From: Methanococcoides sp. EBM-47 | GTDB taxonomy: Archaea > Halobacteriota > Methanosarcinia > Methanosarcinales > Methanosarcinaceae | Assembly: GCA_001896725.1 (NCBI GenBank) | Contig: MPPA01000001.1 | Location: forward strand, 179,285 to 243,284 | DNA: 64,000 nucleotides | Reading direction: 5' to 3' | Shown: positions 44,674 to 52,627 of the stretch, in pieces | Layout of the letters: every line of letters begins with the position of its first letter | Numbering within the stretch: the first letter of the stretch is position 1 | Made by a program: the position numbers and the translations under genes | Notes under the pieces: model-generated | Databases searched by the model: none | The model's input: the letters and a program-made list of their open reading frames with translations, nothing else | What the model was told of the DNA's origin: nothing

Positions 44674-46440
44674 TCATTCCAGAACATTGTAGTAATATTC
44701 CCCCTTAGACCTTTGCTCACGATCAAGACGAGAATCTGGCTTGTTCACCCTAGGTCTGCGGGTATCCTCATCACGGCGGAATGTGATATTAAGATTAGAA
44801 AGGAACTTGTTCATACCATCATGCATACTTAATGGTGCATGGGCCTTACCTTTTACAGCCGGCTGGCCTTCGAAAACGATCAGCCTTTCACTGAGCATGT
44901 CGATCATATAGATATCATGGTCCACAACCATGGCAGTTTTACCATTTTTCTCAGCAAAACGCTTTATGACCTTCGTGACCATTGAACGCTGTTCTACATC
45001 AAGATGGGCACTGGGCTCATCCAGGAGATACATGTCCGCATCGCGGCATAAACAAGCGGCTATAGCCACCCTCTGCAACTCACCACCGCTAAGCTCCGGG
45101 ATGTATCGCTCATACAATTTCTCAAGACCTAGTGGTTTTACCACCTCTGTTTGAAAATAACTGCTATCGAACTTGAGAGATATACCTCTCAGGAAGAACT
45201 GTACTGGCATATGAACATCAGCCTTGATGTACTGTGGTTTATAAGAAATGCTGATATTCATATCAAGCTTGCCCTCATCGGGTTCTACCTCCCCGGCAAG
45301 CACTTTCATGAATGTGGACTTACCGATGCCGTTAGGCCCTACTATGCCCAACACTTCGCCCTGTTTAATAGATCCGGCATCTGTTTCCAGAGAGAAACCT
45401 TCCTTGTAATTCTTGGAAAAGCTACTATAATCCACCAATGTGTCGATCTCAGTTTCATTTCTTGGAGGATGTACCTCAAATGAAATAGCTTCAGGGCGCA
45501 CACGCACATTCTCCTCAGGCAGATAACCTTTCAGATATTGATTAATACCGACACGTACCCCTTTGGGAAGAGTGATGACACCATAGCCACCTGGTTCACC
45601 ATACGCTATATGTACCATATCGGCTAACATATCCAGAATAGCAAGATCATGTTCCACGACCAGCACGGCTTTTTCCTGTGCGATCTCCTGTATGAGCTTG
45701 GCACAGTTGATACGCTGGTAGATGTCCAGATATGGACTTATCTCATCGAAGAAATAGAAATCGGCATCTTTAGCGGCACAGGCAGCAATTGCAACCCTTT
45801 GCAACTCACCGCCGCTGAGTTCCGTGATATTGCGATCGATTATGTGAGAAAGGTCCAGCCGTTCCATCAGCTCATCCATTACTCCTCTGTCATCTGTCCT
45901 GGCAAGCAGATCAGAGGTCTTGCCCTTGAAAGCCTTGGGAATAAGGTCTACATACTGAGGTTTCTGGGAAACCTTGAGATTTCCGTTGGCAACAGCCTTG
46001 AAGTAATCGTAAAGTGCAGTACCTGCATAGTGTTCCAGTACCCCATCCCAAGTACCTCCATCTTCTCCGAAATTAGGTACCAGCCTTCCTGAGAGGATTT
46101 GTACTGTAGTACTTTTACCAATACCATTAGGACCCAAAATACCAGTTACTCTCCCCTTTTGTGGAACTGGTAATCCATAAAGTGCAAAGCCGTTCGGACC
46201 ATAACGATGCGTTGGAAATGTGAGAGCTTCGGGAAGGCCAATGATCATAATGGCATCAAAAGGACACCTGTTTATACAGATACCACAGCCTACACACAAC
46301 TCTTCTGAGATGACCGGCTTGCCATCCTCCCCAAATATAATGGTCTCGTCACCTGTTCTTACCCTGGGGCAGTACTTCTCACACTCGTGACTGCACCTTC
46401 GCGGCTGACATCTGTCCTTATTAAGTATAGCTATTCGCAT
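44674..46440 (-). CDS. Ribosome recycling ATPase ABCE1 (RLI)
   Basis: ABCE1 splits ribosomes after termination. The protein of about 588 residues begins with two [4Fe-4S] clusters (Cys11, Cys16, Cys20 and Cys24 in the first motif; CVGCGICINRCP in the second). Two ABC ATPase domains follow, each with GILGPNGIGKST or GIVGPNGIGKST, the signature LSGGELQRVAIAAC, and a Walker B with DEISPYLD or DEPSAHLD. The ATG at 46440 (MRIAILNKDRC) gives the family N terminus; the frame runs ten codons further. It is 39 bases downstream of the EMC6-like gene. Confidence 0.97.
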   Translation of the reverse strand: MRIAILNKDRCQPRRCSHECEKYCPRVRTGDETIIFGEDGKPVISEELCVGCGICINRCPFDAIMIIGLPEALTFPTHRYGPNGFALYGLPVPQKGRVTGILGPNGIGKSTTVQILSGRLVPNFGEDGGTWDGVLEHYAGTALYDYFKAVANGNLKVSQKPQYVDLIPKAFKGKTSDLLARTDDRGVMDELMERLDLSHIIDRNITELSGGELQRVAIAACAAKDADFYFFDEISPYLDIYQRINCAKLIQEIAQEKAVLVVEHDLAILDMLADMVHIAYGEPGGYGVITLPKGVRVGINQYLKGYLPEENVRVRPEAISFEVHPPRNETEIDTLVDYSSFSKNYKEGFSLETDAGSIKQGEVLGIVGPNGIGKSTFMKVLAGEVEPDEGKLDMNISISYKPQYIKADVHMPVQFFLRGISLKFDSSYFQTEVVKPLGLEKLYERYIPELSGGELQRVAIAACLCRDADMYLLDEPSAHLDVEQRSMVTKVIKRFAEKNGKTAMVVDHDIYMIDMLSERLIVFEGQPAVKGKAHAPLSMHDGMNKFLSNLNITFRRDEDTRRPRVNKPDSRLDREQRSKGEYYYNVLE

Positions 46441-46479
46441 TTTATCACTGCTCAAGAAATGATAAGACAAGAAATTGTA

Positions 46480-46884
46480 TCAGTTCAGGAGAAGTGTCCA
46501 CGTGACCAGGCAGAAGTCCACCACAAGGAACTCCACATAGAACCAATCTTTAAAACCAAATTCCTTGGTACTGATCTTTATAGCCGGATAGATCAGCCTC
46601 TGGATATAATAGGCAATAACGGCAACGATAGTGATCACAGCATACCATTTTGTATCAGTGCCCATGCCATATTGCATGTTAACAATAACGCCGGCAATTA
46701 TACCCAAAATAGAAGCGACTGCTGTTTTAGTAATGCTCTGTATATGTGCCTCCCTTTTTTCTTCAGGGGTCCTTTGCTTCGCCGCAAGGGCACCTTTTGC
46801 TGTATTATCCTGCTGTACCTCGGATGTGTTCTGGGTGATTATTTGCTTATTTTTATTGGATGATTGCCTAGCTGCTTTTTTCAA
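46480..46884 (-). CDS. EMC6-like archaeal membrane protein
   Basis: A 134-residue protein with a polar, glutamine- and lysine-rich N terminus of about 45 residues and three membrane helices. It resembles archaeal proteins described as EMC6-like, which are related to a subunit of the eukaryotic ER membrane insertase. Key segments are HIQSITKTAVASILGIIAGV and KEFGFKDWFYVEFL. The start is TTG, with AGGAGAT nine bases upstream. It precedes ABCE1 on the same strand, so co-transcription with a translation factor is likely and would suit a role in membrane protein insertion. Confidence 0.6.
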   Translation of the reverse strand: MKKAARQSSNKNKQIITQNTSEVQQDNTAKGALAAKQRTPEEKREAHIQSITKTAVASILGIIAGVIVNMQYGMGTDTKWYAVITIVAVIAYYIQRLIYPAIKISTKEFGFKDWFYVEFLVVDFCLVTWTLLLN

Positions 46885-46976
46885 TGGGCTGTATCTCCTG
46901 AAAGTATCAATGGAATGGATAGTATAGAAGGATGTTAGTTATATAAAGTTTTATATGCGCCACCTGATGAACAAAA

Positions 46977-47993
46977 CTAAAAAAAGTCATTTCTCAGGAC
47001 ATTGTCGATCATGTCAATAGATACAGCATCATACCCCAGATAATTAAGATGGGCAGCAAATCTGCCCGGCCTGTGTCCACCCGGATGATAGACCACTGTA
47101 AACTCCGGGTCTAGCTGGTGTACCATATCCGTAAGGCCTCTGACGTCCAGGTGGTCACTGATCTGTATAGAAGGATATCTGAAATCAGATCTACCACTCA
47201 TTACATACTTTGATGTATGCCATGCCAGACGGTCCAGATCCCAGGGAGGAACCACACATAATGTATTACCACCTGCCTCTCCCAAGCCTACAACATTCCC
47301 AGCACCTTCCAGTATACATCGTGTAAGCTCTAAAGACTTGGCTTCCATCTCGATCACATCATCATAACCTAAAGATCTTACCAGTTCAACGACCCTCTGA
47401 GCCTTTCCAAATGCATAGGCACCAAGAGCAACACAGGAACTTTCTTCAAGTAATTGTTCAAGACCTGCTACATCATCCTCAAAATAGCATGTTGTATCTC
47501 CCGGATCACCATAGTTGGCCTCGGTTATCAGCACATCACATTTAGGAAGCATTGAAGGGTCCTTCACATCACCTGTTACAAGAATGCGTGTACCTACATC
47601 ATTCTCCCAATAGAATGCCGTGGACCCGGGGGTATGACCGGTAGAAAATGTATGGACTGTGACATCAGCCACTTCAATTGAATCACATACTCCCATAATC
47701 GACCCTTTATATGTTTTACCATAGCGCATCTCAAGAACTTTGGCAGTCTTGTCAGAACACAGTGCACGCTCTGAGAGCATTGCAGATTTCCCATTGTGAT
47801 CAGAATGGGCGTGGGTTATAAGATATGCATCCGGCTGGAGGCATTTCCTAGGGTTGCGGGTAGTGTCAATAGAAAAAGTTACAGATCTGCCTTCAGCAGA
47901 CATGAACTTGAGAGAAACATGAGGTTTGAAATTCCCCCGTGAATTGATCTGGCGAAAAGCCAATACTCCCAAGTCAATAAGCTGTTGAAGCAT
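46977..47993 (-). CDS. Metallo-beta-lactamase-fold hydrolase (exonuclease-like)
   Basis: A 338-residue protein with the MBL zinc motif THAHSDHNG and later ligands in STGHTPGSTAF and VTGDVKDPS. The C-terminal histidine in VVYHPGGHRPGRF suggests the RNA-processing branch (exonuclease or CPSF-like), although the full beta-CASP domain is reduced. The protein may act on RNA or DNA ends; the substrate is unproven. The start at 47993 is the first available methionine. It is 57 bases downstream of the thioredoxin gene. Confidence 0.78.
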   Translation of the reverse strand: MLQQLIDLGVLAFRQINSRGNFKPHVSLKFMSAEGRSVTFSIDTTRNPRKCLQPDAYLITHAHSDHNGKSAMLSERALCSDKTAKVLEMRYGKTYKGSIMGVCDSIEVADVTVHTFSTGHTPGSTAFYWENDVGTRILVTGDVKDPSMLPKCDVLITEANYGDPGDTTCYFEDDVAGLEQLLEESSCVALGAYAFGKAQRVVELVRSLGYDDVIEMEAKSLELTRCILEGAGNVVGLGEAGGNTLCVVPPWDLDRLAWHTSKYVMSGRSDFRYPSIQISDHLDVRGLTDMVHQLDPEFTVVYHPGGHRPGRFAAHLNYLGYDAVSIDMIDNVLRNDFF

Positions 47994-48050
47994 ACAGATC
48001 GCATCTCATTGGCTTGGAGTGACTCATCCTAAAAGTGTACTGCCAGATGG

Positions 48051-48320
48051 TCATAGGGCTTTTTGTAGCTCAGAACTTAAAACATCTGCAGAGGTTACAC
48101 CTGTGAAACGCTTGAGCACCTGTCCATCTTTTTCGATCACAATCGTAGGTACTGCCTGTATCGCATACTTTCTTGCCAGATCCCTATTCTGGTCGACATC
48201 TATTATCTTGAAATCTACCTGGTCCTTGAACTTTTTCTCAACCTCTTCAAGAATGGGTTTCTGCATTCTGCAGGGTCCGCACCATGTAGCACTGAAATCC
48301 ATTAATATTGGTTTGCTCAC
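48051..48320 (-). CDS. trx: Thioredoxin
   Basis: A small thioredoxin of 89 residues with the active site SATWCGPCRMQKP and the cis-proline region QAVPTIVI. The start is GTG at 48320 (MSKPILMDF), with GGTGAT three bases upstream. The frame extends to 48383 but the extra residues do not resemble thioredoxin. In methanogens it would reduce disulfides, probably with a ferredoxin- or F420-linked reductase encoded elsewhere. Confidence 0.95.
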   Translation of the reverse strand: MSKPILMDFSATWCGPCRMQKPILEEVEKKFKDQVDFKIIDVDQNRDLARKYAIQAVPTIVIEKDGQVLKRFTGVTSADVLSSELQKAL

Positions 48321-48524
48321 ATTATCACCTTTTGATAGATATATAATAAAGCGCAAGTCTTTTTGATCGTTAGTTGTGGACAAAAATCACCCGTTTTAGA
48401 GGGTTCACTGACTCGCATAAGAGTAGCCTTCAACGGTATTGTAGAAGACTTGCAAAACCATTGTTTTGCTTACCATAAATACTTTTCGCAGCTTGATCTA
48501 ATTGTTCTCTCACAATTACCTATA

Positions 48525-49313
48525 TCATATCCGATGTATCTTTGCCGTCATGTCAAGAGGAAGAGCATAATAAGGAGCAGATATCACAATGATATCCACA
48601 AGGGCTGCATAATCAGGGATTTCCTGGGCCGAGATACCTCCTACAGCTATCTGCATATTGGGGTTCTCCCCCTTAAGCAAAGGAACTATTCTTTGAATTT
48701 CTTGTGGGGATAAATGGTCAAGTAGCATAATATCTGTTATATGCGCATACCTCAATGCTTCTTCCTCGTTCCGGGGTTCGATCTCTATCCTGCGCACAGC
48801 TTTTATTTCATTAAGGTTCTCTACCACACCCAGATGGTTCTGGGTGATCAGGATAGAATCACTAAGGGAATTACGATGATGGTCACCCCCACCTGCTCTC
48901 ACTGCTCTCAGTTCGAACTTGCGCATACCCGGATGGGTCTTTCTACTGGTTGCGATGATCACGTTCTTATTGACCTTTCGTGCAGTTTCCACGTATAGGC
49001 GGGTAGTAGCAGCAATAGCACAGACAATGGAAAGAAAGGTCTGGGAAATGCGCCATAGCTTGAAAAGCTGGCGCAGGTCGCCTTTTGCCTCAAAGACAAC
49101 ATCATGAGGATTGAACTCTCTGCCTTCACGTACATACGCGGTCACTTCAAGACCTCTCTTCCGATAAAAAGCTGCAAGCTCGTCCATACAAGCCGCCACA
49201 CCGTGTTCTCTTGACATGATACGCAGTCTGCCGTTGCCTTCTATGCCAAGAAGATCGGTCGTTTCATCGCCAAAGGGACAATCCTCATCCAGGTAAAGGT
49301 CGAACATATCCAT
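48525..49313 (-). CDS. ModD-like phosphoribosyltransferase (nicotinate-nucleotide diphosphorylase family)
   Basis: A 262-residue protein of the quinolinate phosphoribosyltransferase family. It starts MDMFDLYLDEDCPFGDETTDLLGI, the form I associate with ModD, a paralogue found near molybdate transport genes, rather than NadC. It keeps the active-site patterns ATSRKTHPGMRKFELRAVRAGGGDHHR and a late IAVGGISAQ. The true substrate of ModD is not established. The ATG at 49313 is preferred because AGGAAA lies seven bases upstream. NadC is the alternative; its usual partner genes are not here. Confidence 0.8.
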   Translation of the reverse strand: MDMFDLYLDEDCPFGDETTDLLGIEGNGRLRIMSREHGVAACMDELAAFYRKRGLEVTAYVREGREFNPHDVVFEAKGDLRQLFKLWRISQTFLSIVCAIAATTRLYVETARKVNKNVIIATSRKTHPGMRKFELRAVRAGGGDHHRNSLSDSILITQNHLGVVENLNEIKAVRRIEIEPRNEEEALRYAHITDIMLLDHLSPQEIQRIVPLLKGENPNMQIAVGGISAQEIPDYAALVDIIVISAPYYALPLDMTAKIHRI

Positions 49314-49434
49314 AAAGAAATTTCCTATTACCATATATTGATAACTTTTTTGTACATCTCTTGGAGGAAGATTGCATCTGTAGGATATTAAAATAACCCT
49401 TAAGATACAGAACGATCTGGAAATCTGAGCTAGC

Positions 49435-50913
49435 TCATATCAGTAACAAAAACAAAGTAACAGGAATGGTCATGTAATTTCCTTCTGCTTCAAAGGTGTC
49501 TTTAGAAAGCATAATTCCCTTTTTCATTGAAGACAGACCTTTATAATCACTACTTTGTAACTGGTTCTGGTATTTTAATTCTATAGCCAGCAATTCACTG
49601 TTCTTTGACCTTAGAATATAGTCTATCTCAGTTCCGCTTTTGGTCTTCATGTAAAAGATATGATCCTCCGGCGAGAATACATCACTTGGAAAAGTATTGT
49701 ACATTAATCGCACAAGATGGCTGTGAACAATACATTCTACTAATTTGCCCTTTTCAGTGGGGTCATTGATGTGATCGACACTTGACTCAAAGTAGTTACC
49801 TGACCCTGATACCCATGACCTCAGAGAATGAAAGATAAATGGATCTTTGAAGTATACTTTTTTGTCTTTGGTGATATTCAAAGTTCTTTTGGATGGATTG
49901 ATGGCATATAATGTGTTCAGTACGAACGAGTTCTCAAGAGATTGGACATACTTTGATGCCGTATTATGAGAACCGAGGTCTGCCTCCATAGCCAGGCTAT
50001 TCCAGCTTACGTTTGTCGTAAGCTTGAGAATTATAGAATTTAAGAGCTGTTTTATTGCAATTTCCGGTATCTGCCATCTTGCAAGATCGCCCATCAGTGA
50101 ACGAATGTAAATTTCGTATGTACTGTTATTGATCTTACCCGTTGTGAAAAATTCGTTGATAGGCTTAGGGATACCACCGGCTATCAGATATTGGGTGAAT
50201 AAAGTATTCAGGTCTTCCTGATAGACCTGCAGTGCCCGGACAACCGGATCGATCTTTCCTTCGAACAGACCTTGAATGATCTCTTGCCTTTTATGATTTG
50301 AGCGAAGCTGCTCTTTGTCGAAAAGAACCTTTAGAGAGGGGTTCACGGTTTCGGCAAATTCAGCGAATTTCATTGGCAGCAGGATCTTGTCCATGGTCTC
50401 TTCCCCTTCTCCTCTTCTGCCCGGCAATCGCTCAATACTCTTTTTAATGTCAATGGAATGCGAACCTGTCAACAGGGTAGAAGTATTTCTCATACTTCCG
50501 ATATCTACCAGGTGTTTTAGACCGTTTTCCCAGTTCTTTACATTGGATATCTCATCCAGAAAGAGATATTTCCTACCTACATCAAAAGCGGCTACCCAAT
50601 CCAGATATAGAGTGATCAGCTCTGACAGTTCTTCTCCATTTGGAACCAGATCACAGCTGTAATAAAAGATACTTTTGGGATCATTCCCTTGTTCGATGAG
50701 TTCTTTTATTAATATTTTGCATAATGTTGTTTTACCTACCTGCCGTGGTCCGCGAAGAGTATAGATCTTGTCACGGTCAAAAACGAGATAATGCTTTAAA
50801 CGAGGCTCCCAGCGTATTTTTGAGGATCCGAAAGACGTTATCTTCTCATCATTATAGATCTCAGAACCATTTTTCCACCATGGATTGAGACGGCTTAGAT
50901 GTGAAAAGTCCAT
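49435..50913 (-). CDS. AAA ATPase with DUF4143 C-terminal domain
   Basis: A 492-residue protein of the archaeal/bacterial ATPase group with an N-terminal AAA domain (Walker A LRGPRQVGKTTL, Walker B YLFLDEISN, sensor LLTGSHS) and a C-terminal DUF4143-type domain ending in a nuclease-like fold. The fold is suggested by EIDYILRSKNSELLAIELKYQ, an E-x-D...E-x-K arrangement. Such genes are scattered in prokaryotes, often near mobile or defence loci, and their function is unknown. No ribosome binding site precedes the ATG; a TATA-like ATTTAAATAC about 25 bases upstream indicates a leaderless message. Three palindromes lie just beyond. Confidence 0.88.
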   Translation of the reverse strand: MDFSHLSRLNPWWKNGSEIYNDEKITSFGSSKIRWEPRLKHYLVFDRDKIYTLRGPRQVGKTTLCKILIKELIEQGNDPKSIFYYSCDLVPNGEELSELITLYLDWVAAFDVGRKYLFLDEISNVKNWENGLKHLVDIGSMRNTSTLLTGSHSIDIKKSIERLPGRRGEGEETMDKILLPMKFAEFAETVNPSLKVLFDKEQLRSNHKRQEIIQGLFEGKIDPVVRALQVYQEDLNTLFTQYLIAGGIPKPINEFFTTGKINNSTYEIYIRSLMGDLARWQIPEIAIKQLLNSIILKLTTNVSWNSLAMEADLGSHNTASKYVQSLENSFVLNTLYAINPSKRTLNITKDKKVYFKDPFIFHSLRSWVSGSGNYFESSVDHINDPTEKGKLVECIVHSHLVRLMYNTFPSDVFSPEDHIFYMKTKSGTEIDYILRSKNSELLAIELKYQNQLQSSDYKGLSSMKKGIMLSKDTFEAEGNYMTIPVTLFLLLI

Positions 50914-50946
50914 GATGAAAGAAAAACGTATTAGTATTTAAATGTC

Positions 50947-51032
50947 TTGTCAATCAAATGACAACTAGTATATAAATGAGTTGTCAAACAGATGACAACT
51001 AGTATATAAAGCACTTGTCAAGCAAATGACAA
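50947..51032. repeat. Three palindromes at exact 34-bp spacing upstream of the AAA ATPase gene
   Basis: TTGTCA and TGACAA arms separated by six bases occur at 50947-50964, 50981-50998 and 51015-51032. Between copies lies a TATA-like ACTAGTATATAAA. The start-to-start distance is 34 bp both times, and the inner six bases vary slightly. The first copy borders the TATA box of the ATPase gene. This looks like a cooperative operator or a repeat-protein binding site. It is not a CRISPR array because there are no unique spacers. Confidence 0.75.
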
Positions 51033-51131
51033 GCATGAGATAAATCCCTTAATCATACCAGCTTTAAAAAAACAGAAGAGGATTTTGATAAAACTCTTTT
51101 TAATCTATCTACATAAATTTTCTCAACTCAA

Positions 51132-51191
51132 AGGCACTAAGACGCTAAGGCGCAAAGAAGGAAATAAAGAGCTTTGCGTCTTTGCGTTAAA
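51132..51191. repeat. Dispersed-repeat-like hairpin
   Basis: CGCAAAG (51151-51157) and CTTTGCG (51172-51178) pair perfectly, and the pairing continues imperfectly outward (AAGACGCTAAGG against TCTTTGCGTT), giving a stem of about 18 bp with a few mismatches. The wording CTAAGACGCTAAGGCGCAAAG is familiar from repeated intergenic elements in unrelated prokaryotes. Its function is unknown. Confidence 0.5.
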
Positions 51192-51291
51192 AATGATTTG
51201 CAATGATAAATGTATAGAGATCAAAACAATAACAAATACGATTCTGATAGATTAAAGACAAAACAGCCTCCCGACAACGCTACAGCCTTCT

Positions 51292-51513
51292 TTAACCAGA
51301 CTTCCCCTCCACAATAGCGATCTCTTCTTCTGTCAGCCCGTATAGCTCATAAACAAGCCTGTCTATCTCAGCATCCGTTGCGTTGATACGGCGCTGTATC
51401 ATCTCTTTCTCACTGCCAAGCTTTGCAGAACAATGGAATGGACCATTATTTTTGATAGAGGAAATCCAGCTAAATAAAGTGGCAACTGTCGGCATCATAA
51501 GTAGTTTATCCAT
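51292..51513 (-). pseudogene. Remnant of a restriction-modification-type methyltransferase C terminus
   Basis: A 73-codon frame whose last 30 residues, IQRRINATDAEIDRLVYEL then YGLTEEEIAIVEG, match the C-terminal signature of Eco57I-like and related DNA methyltransferase/endonuclease proteins. The normal protein is many hundreds of residues, and the upstream part is missing. The first 40 residues are unrelated and may be a new frame. It therefore looks like the tail of a deleted restriction-modification gene. Confidence 0.6.
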
Positions 51514-51880
51514 GAAAGCTTATTTTGAAGAGAGGAGAGGAGCATAGTGTGGACTAAAAGAGAGCTGATCCTGAACATATTGGTTATTGCAGTATCCGGG
51601 AAGCTAAAGCTTGGAATAAAAGGAATCCTGCTTATTATGAGTATGAAAGACAAATTGAAGCTATTCCGGTCTTTGATAGATGCAGCGAAGAAATTGAAGC
51701 GATGAGTGTGCCTTACCGTCATTTTGTAAAGATCCGCTTCAAGGCACTTTGATCAGAACCCCTTTGATCGGGAACTTGCAGTTACTTCCGGCATGATATT
51801 ACCACAATCCCAAAAGTGCCGATCTGAAGAGCATGTTTATTTTCGGTGAAAGCTTATTTTACATATAGGAGATCGTTAGT
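51514..51880. other. Decayed region with short protein-like fragments
   Basis: About 370 bases. On the plus strand the frame around 51560-51750 reads KAWNKRNPAYYEYERQIEAI and then PVFDRCSEEIEAMSVPYRHF before a stop. It looks like the end of a protein but has an in-frame stop and no start upstream. A 52-codon frame beginning with GTG at 51547 overlaps it in another phase. I take the area to be gene debris. AGGAGATC just before 51881 is the ribosome binding site of the next gene. Confidence 0.45.
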
Positions 51881-52570
51881 ATGGGATTGTTCGATGTTCT
51901 GAAGAAAAAAGACACCAATAGCCGTGAAGATGCTCAGAAATGGTATTCAAATGGTCTTGAACCACTCCACCTGGGAAGACTTGAAGAAGCAGTTCAAGCC
52001 TTTGATAAAGCCATTAAACTTGATCCGCAGAATGCTGCGGCCTGGAACGATAAAGGTGCTGCACTTTGCGGATTGGGCAGATATGAAGAAGCAATACAGG
52101 CGTTAGATAAGGCTTTAGAACTTGATCCTCGAAATGCAAATACCTGGGCTAACAAAGGTCTTGCACTTGATTATCTGGGAGAATATGAAGGGGCCATACA
52201 GGCTTTGGATATGGCTGTTGAACTTGATCCAGAGAAAGCCGTTGAACTTGTCCCACAGAGATCATATGCATGGTACGGCAAAGGTCAGGCACTCGGTGAC
52301 CTGGAGAGGGATGAGGAAGCGGTAAAGGCCTATGATAAAGCCATAGAACTTGATCCCGAATATCTGGATGCCTGGGACGGAAAAGCTGCCTCCCTCATTA
52401 TATTGGGCAGATTCAACGAAGCTATGCAGGCATTGGAAAAAGCCATCGGGCTTGATCCTCAGGATGCCCGGGCCTGGTACATCAAAGGTTGCCTCTTTGA
52501 GGAACTTGGTAGGAATGACGACGCTAAAATGTACTATGACAAGGCCAGAGAATTGAGATATACTGGATGA
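51881..52570 (+). CDS. Tetratricopeptide repeat protein
   Basis: A 229-residue soluble protein made of about six tetratricopeptide repeats (pattern EAIQALDKALELDPRNA, then WANKGLALD) after a polar N terminus of about 25 residues. It has no signal peptide, so unlike the lipoprotein at 31818 it is cytoplasmic. The repeat wording is nearly the same as in that protein, pointing to a common family. GGAGATC precedes the ATG. The gene converges with acs. Confidence 0.85.
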   Translation: MGLFDVLKKKDTNSREDAQKWYSNGLEPLHLGRLEEAVQAFDKAIKLDPQNAAAWNDKGAALCGLGRYEEAIQALDKALELDPRNANTWANKGLALDYLGEYEGAIQALDMAVELDPEKAVELVPQRSYAWYGKGQALGDLERDEEAVKAYDKAIELDPEYLDAWDGKAASLIILGRFNEAMQALEKAIGLDPQDARAWYIKGCLFEELGRNDDAKMYYDKARELRYTG

Positions 52571-52600
52571 AGACATCCTTTTTTCTCTGCTGTATCTGTG

Positions 52601-52627
52601 AAAATGAGGAGTTCATTTTACTCCTCA
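52601..52627. terminator. Possible shared terminator between the TPR and acs genes
   Basis: AAAATGA and TCATTTT form a 7-bp hairpin with a 5-base loop between two convergent genes. An alternative pairing, TGAGGAG with CTCCTCA, extends into the acs stop region. The hairpin could end transcription from both sides. Confidence 0.35.

Larger units (their letters stand above)
50914..51291. other. Gene-free region between the AAA ATPase and a decayed gene
   Basis: About 380 bases without a gene. It contains the three-fold palindrome array (50947-51032), a dispersed-repeat-like hairpin (51132-51191) and AT-rich filler. Confidence 0.6.

Noticed and set aside
50947..51032. Possible short CRISPR array
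   Set aside because: The material between palindromes is the same in each unit, with TATA-like elements, so there are no unique spacers, and no cas genes are nearby.
51547..51705. 52-codon frame beginning with GTG
   Set aside because: It overlaps a more protein-like fragment in another phase and resembles no known family; the region is more likely gene debris.
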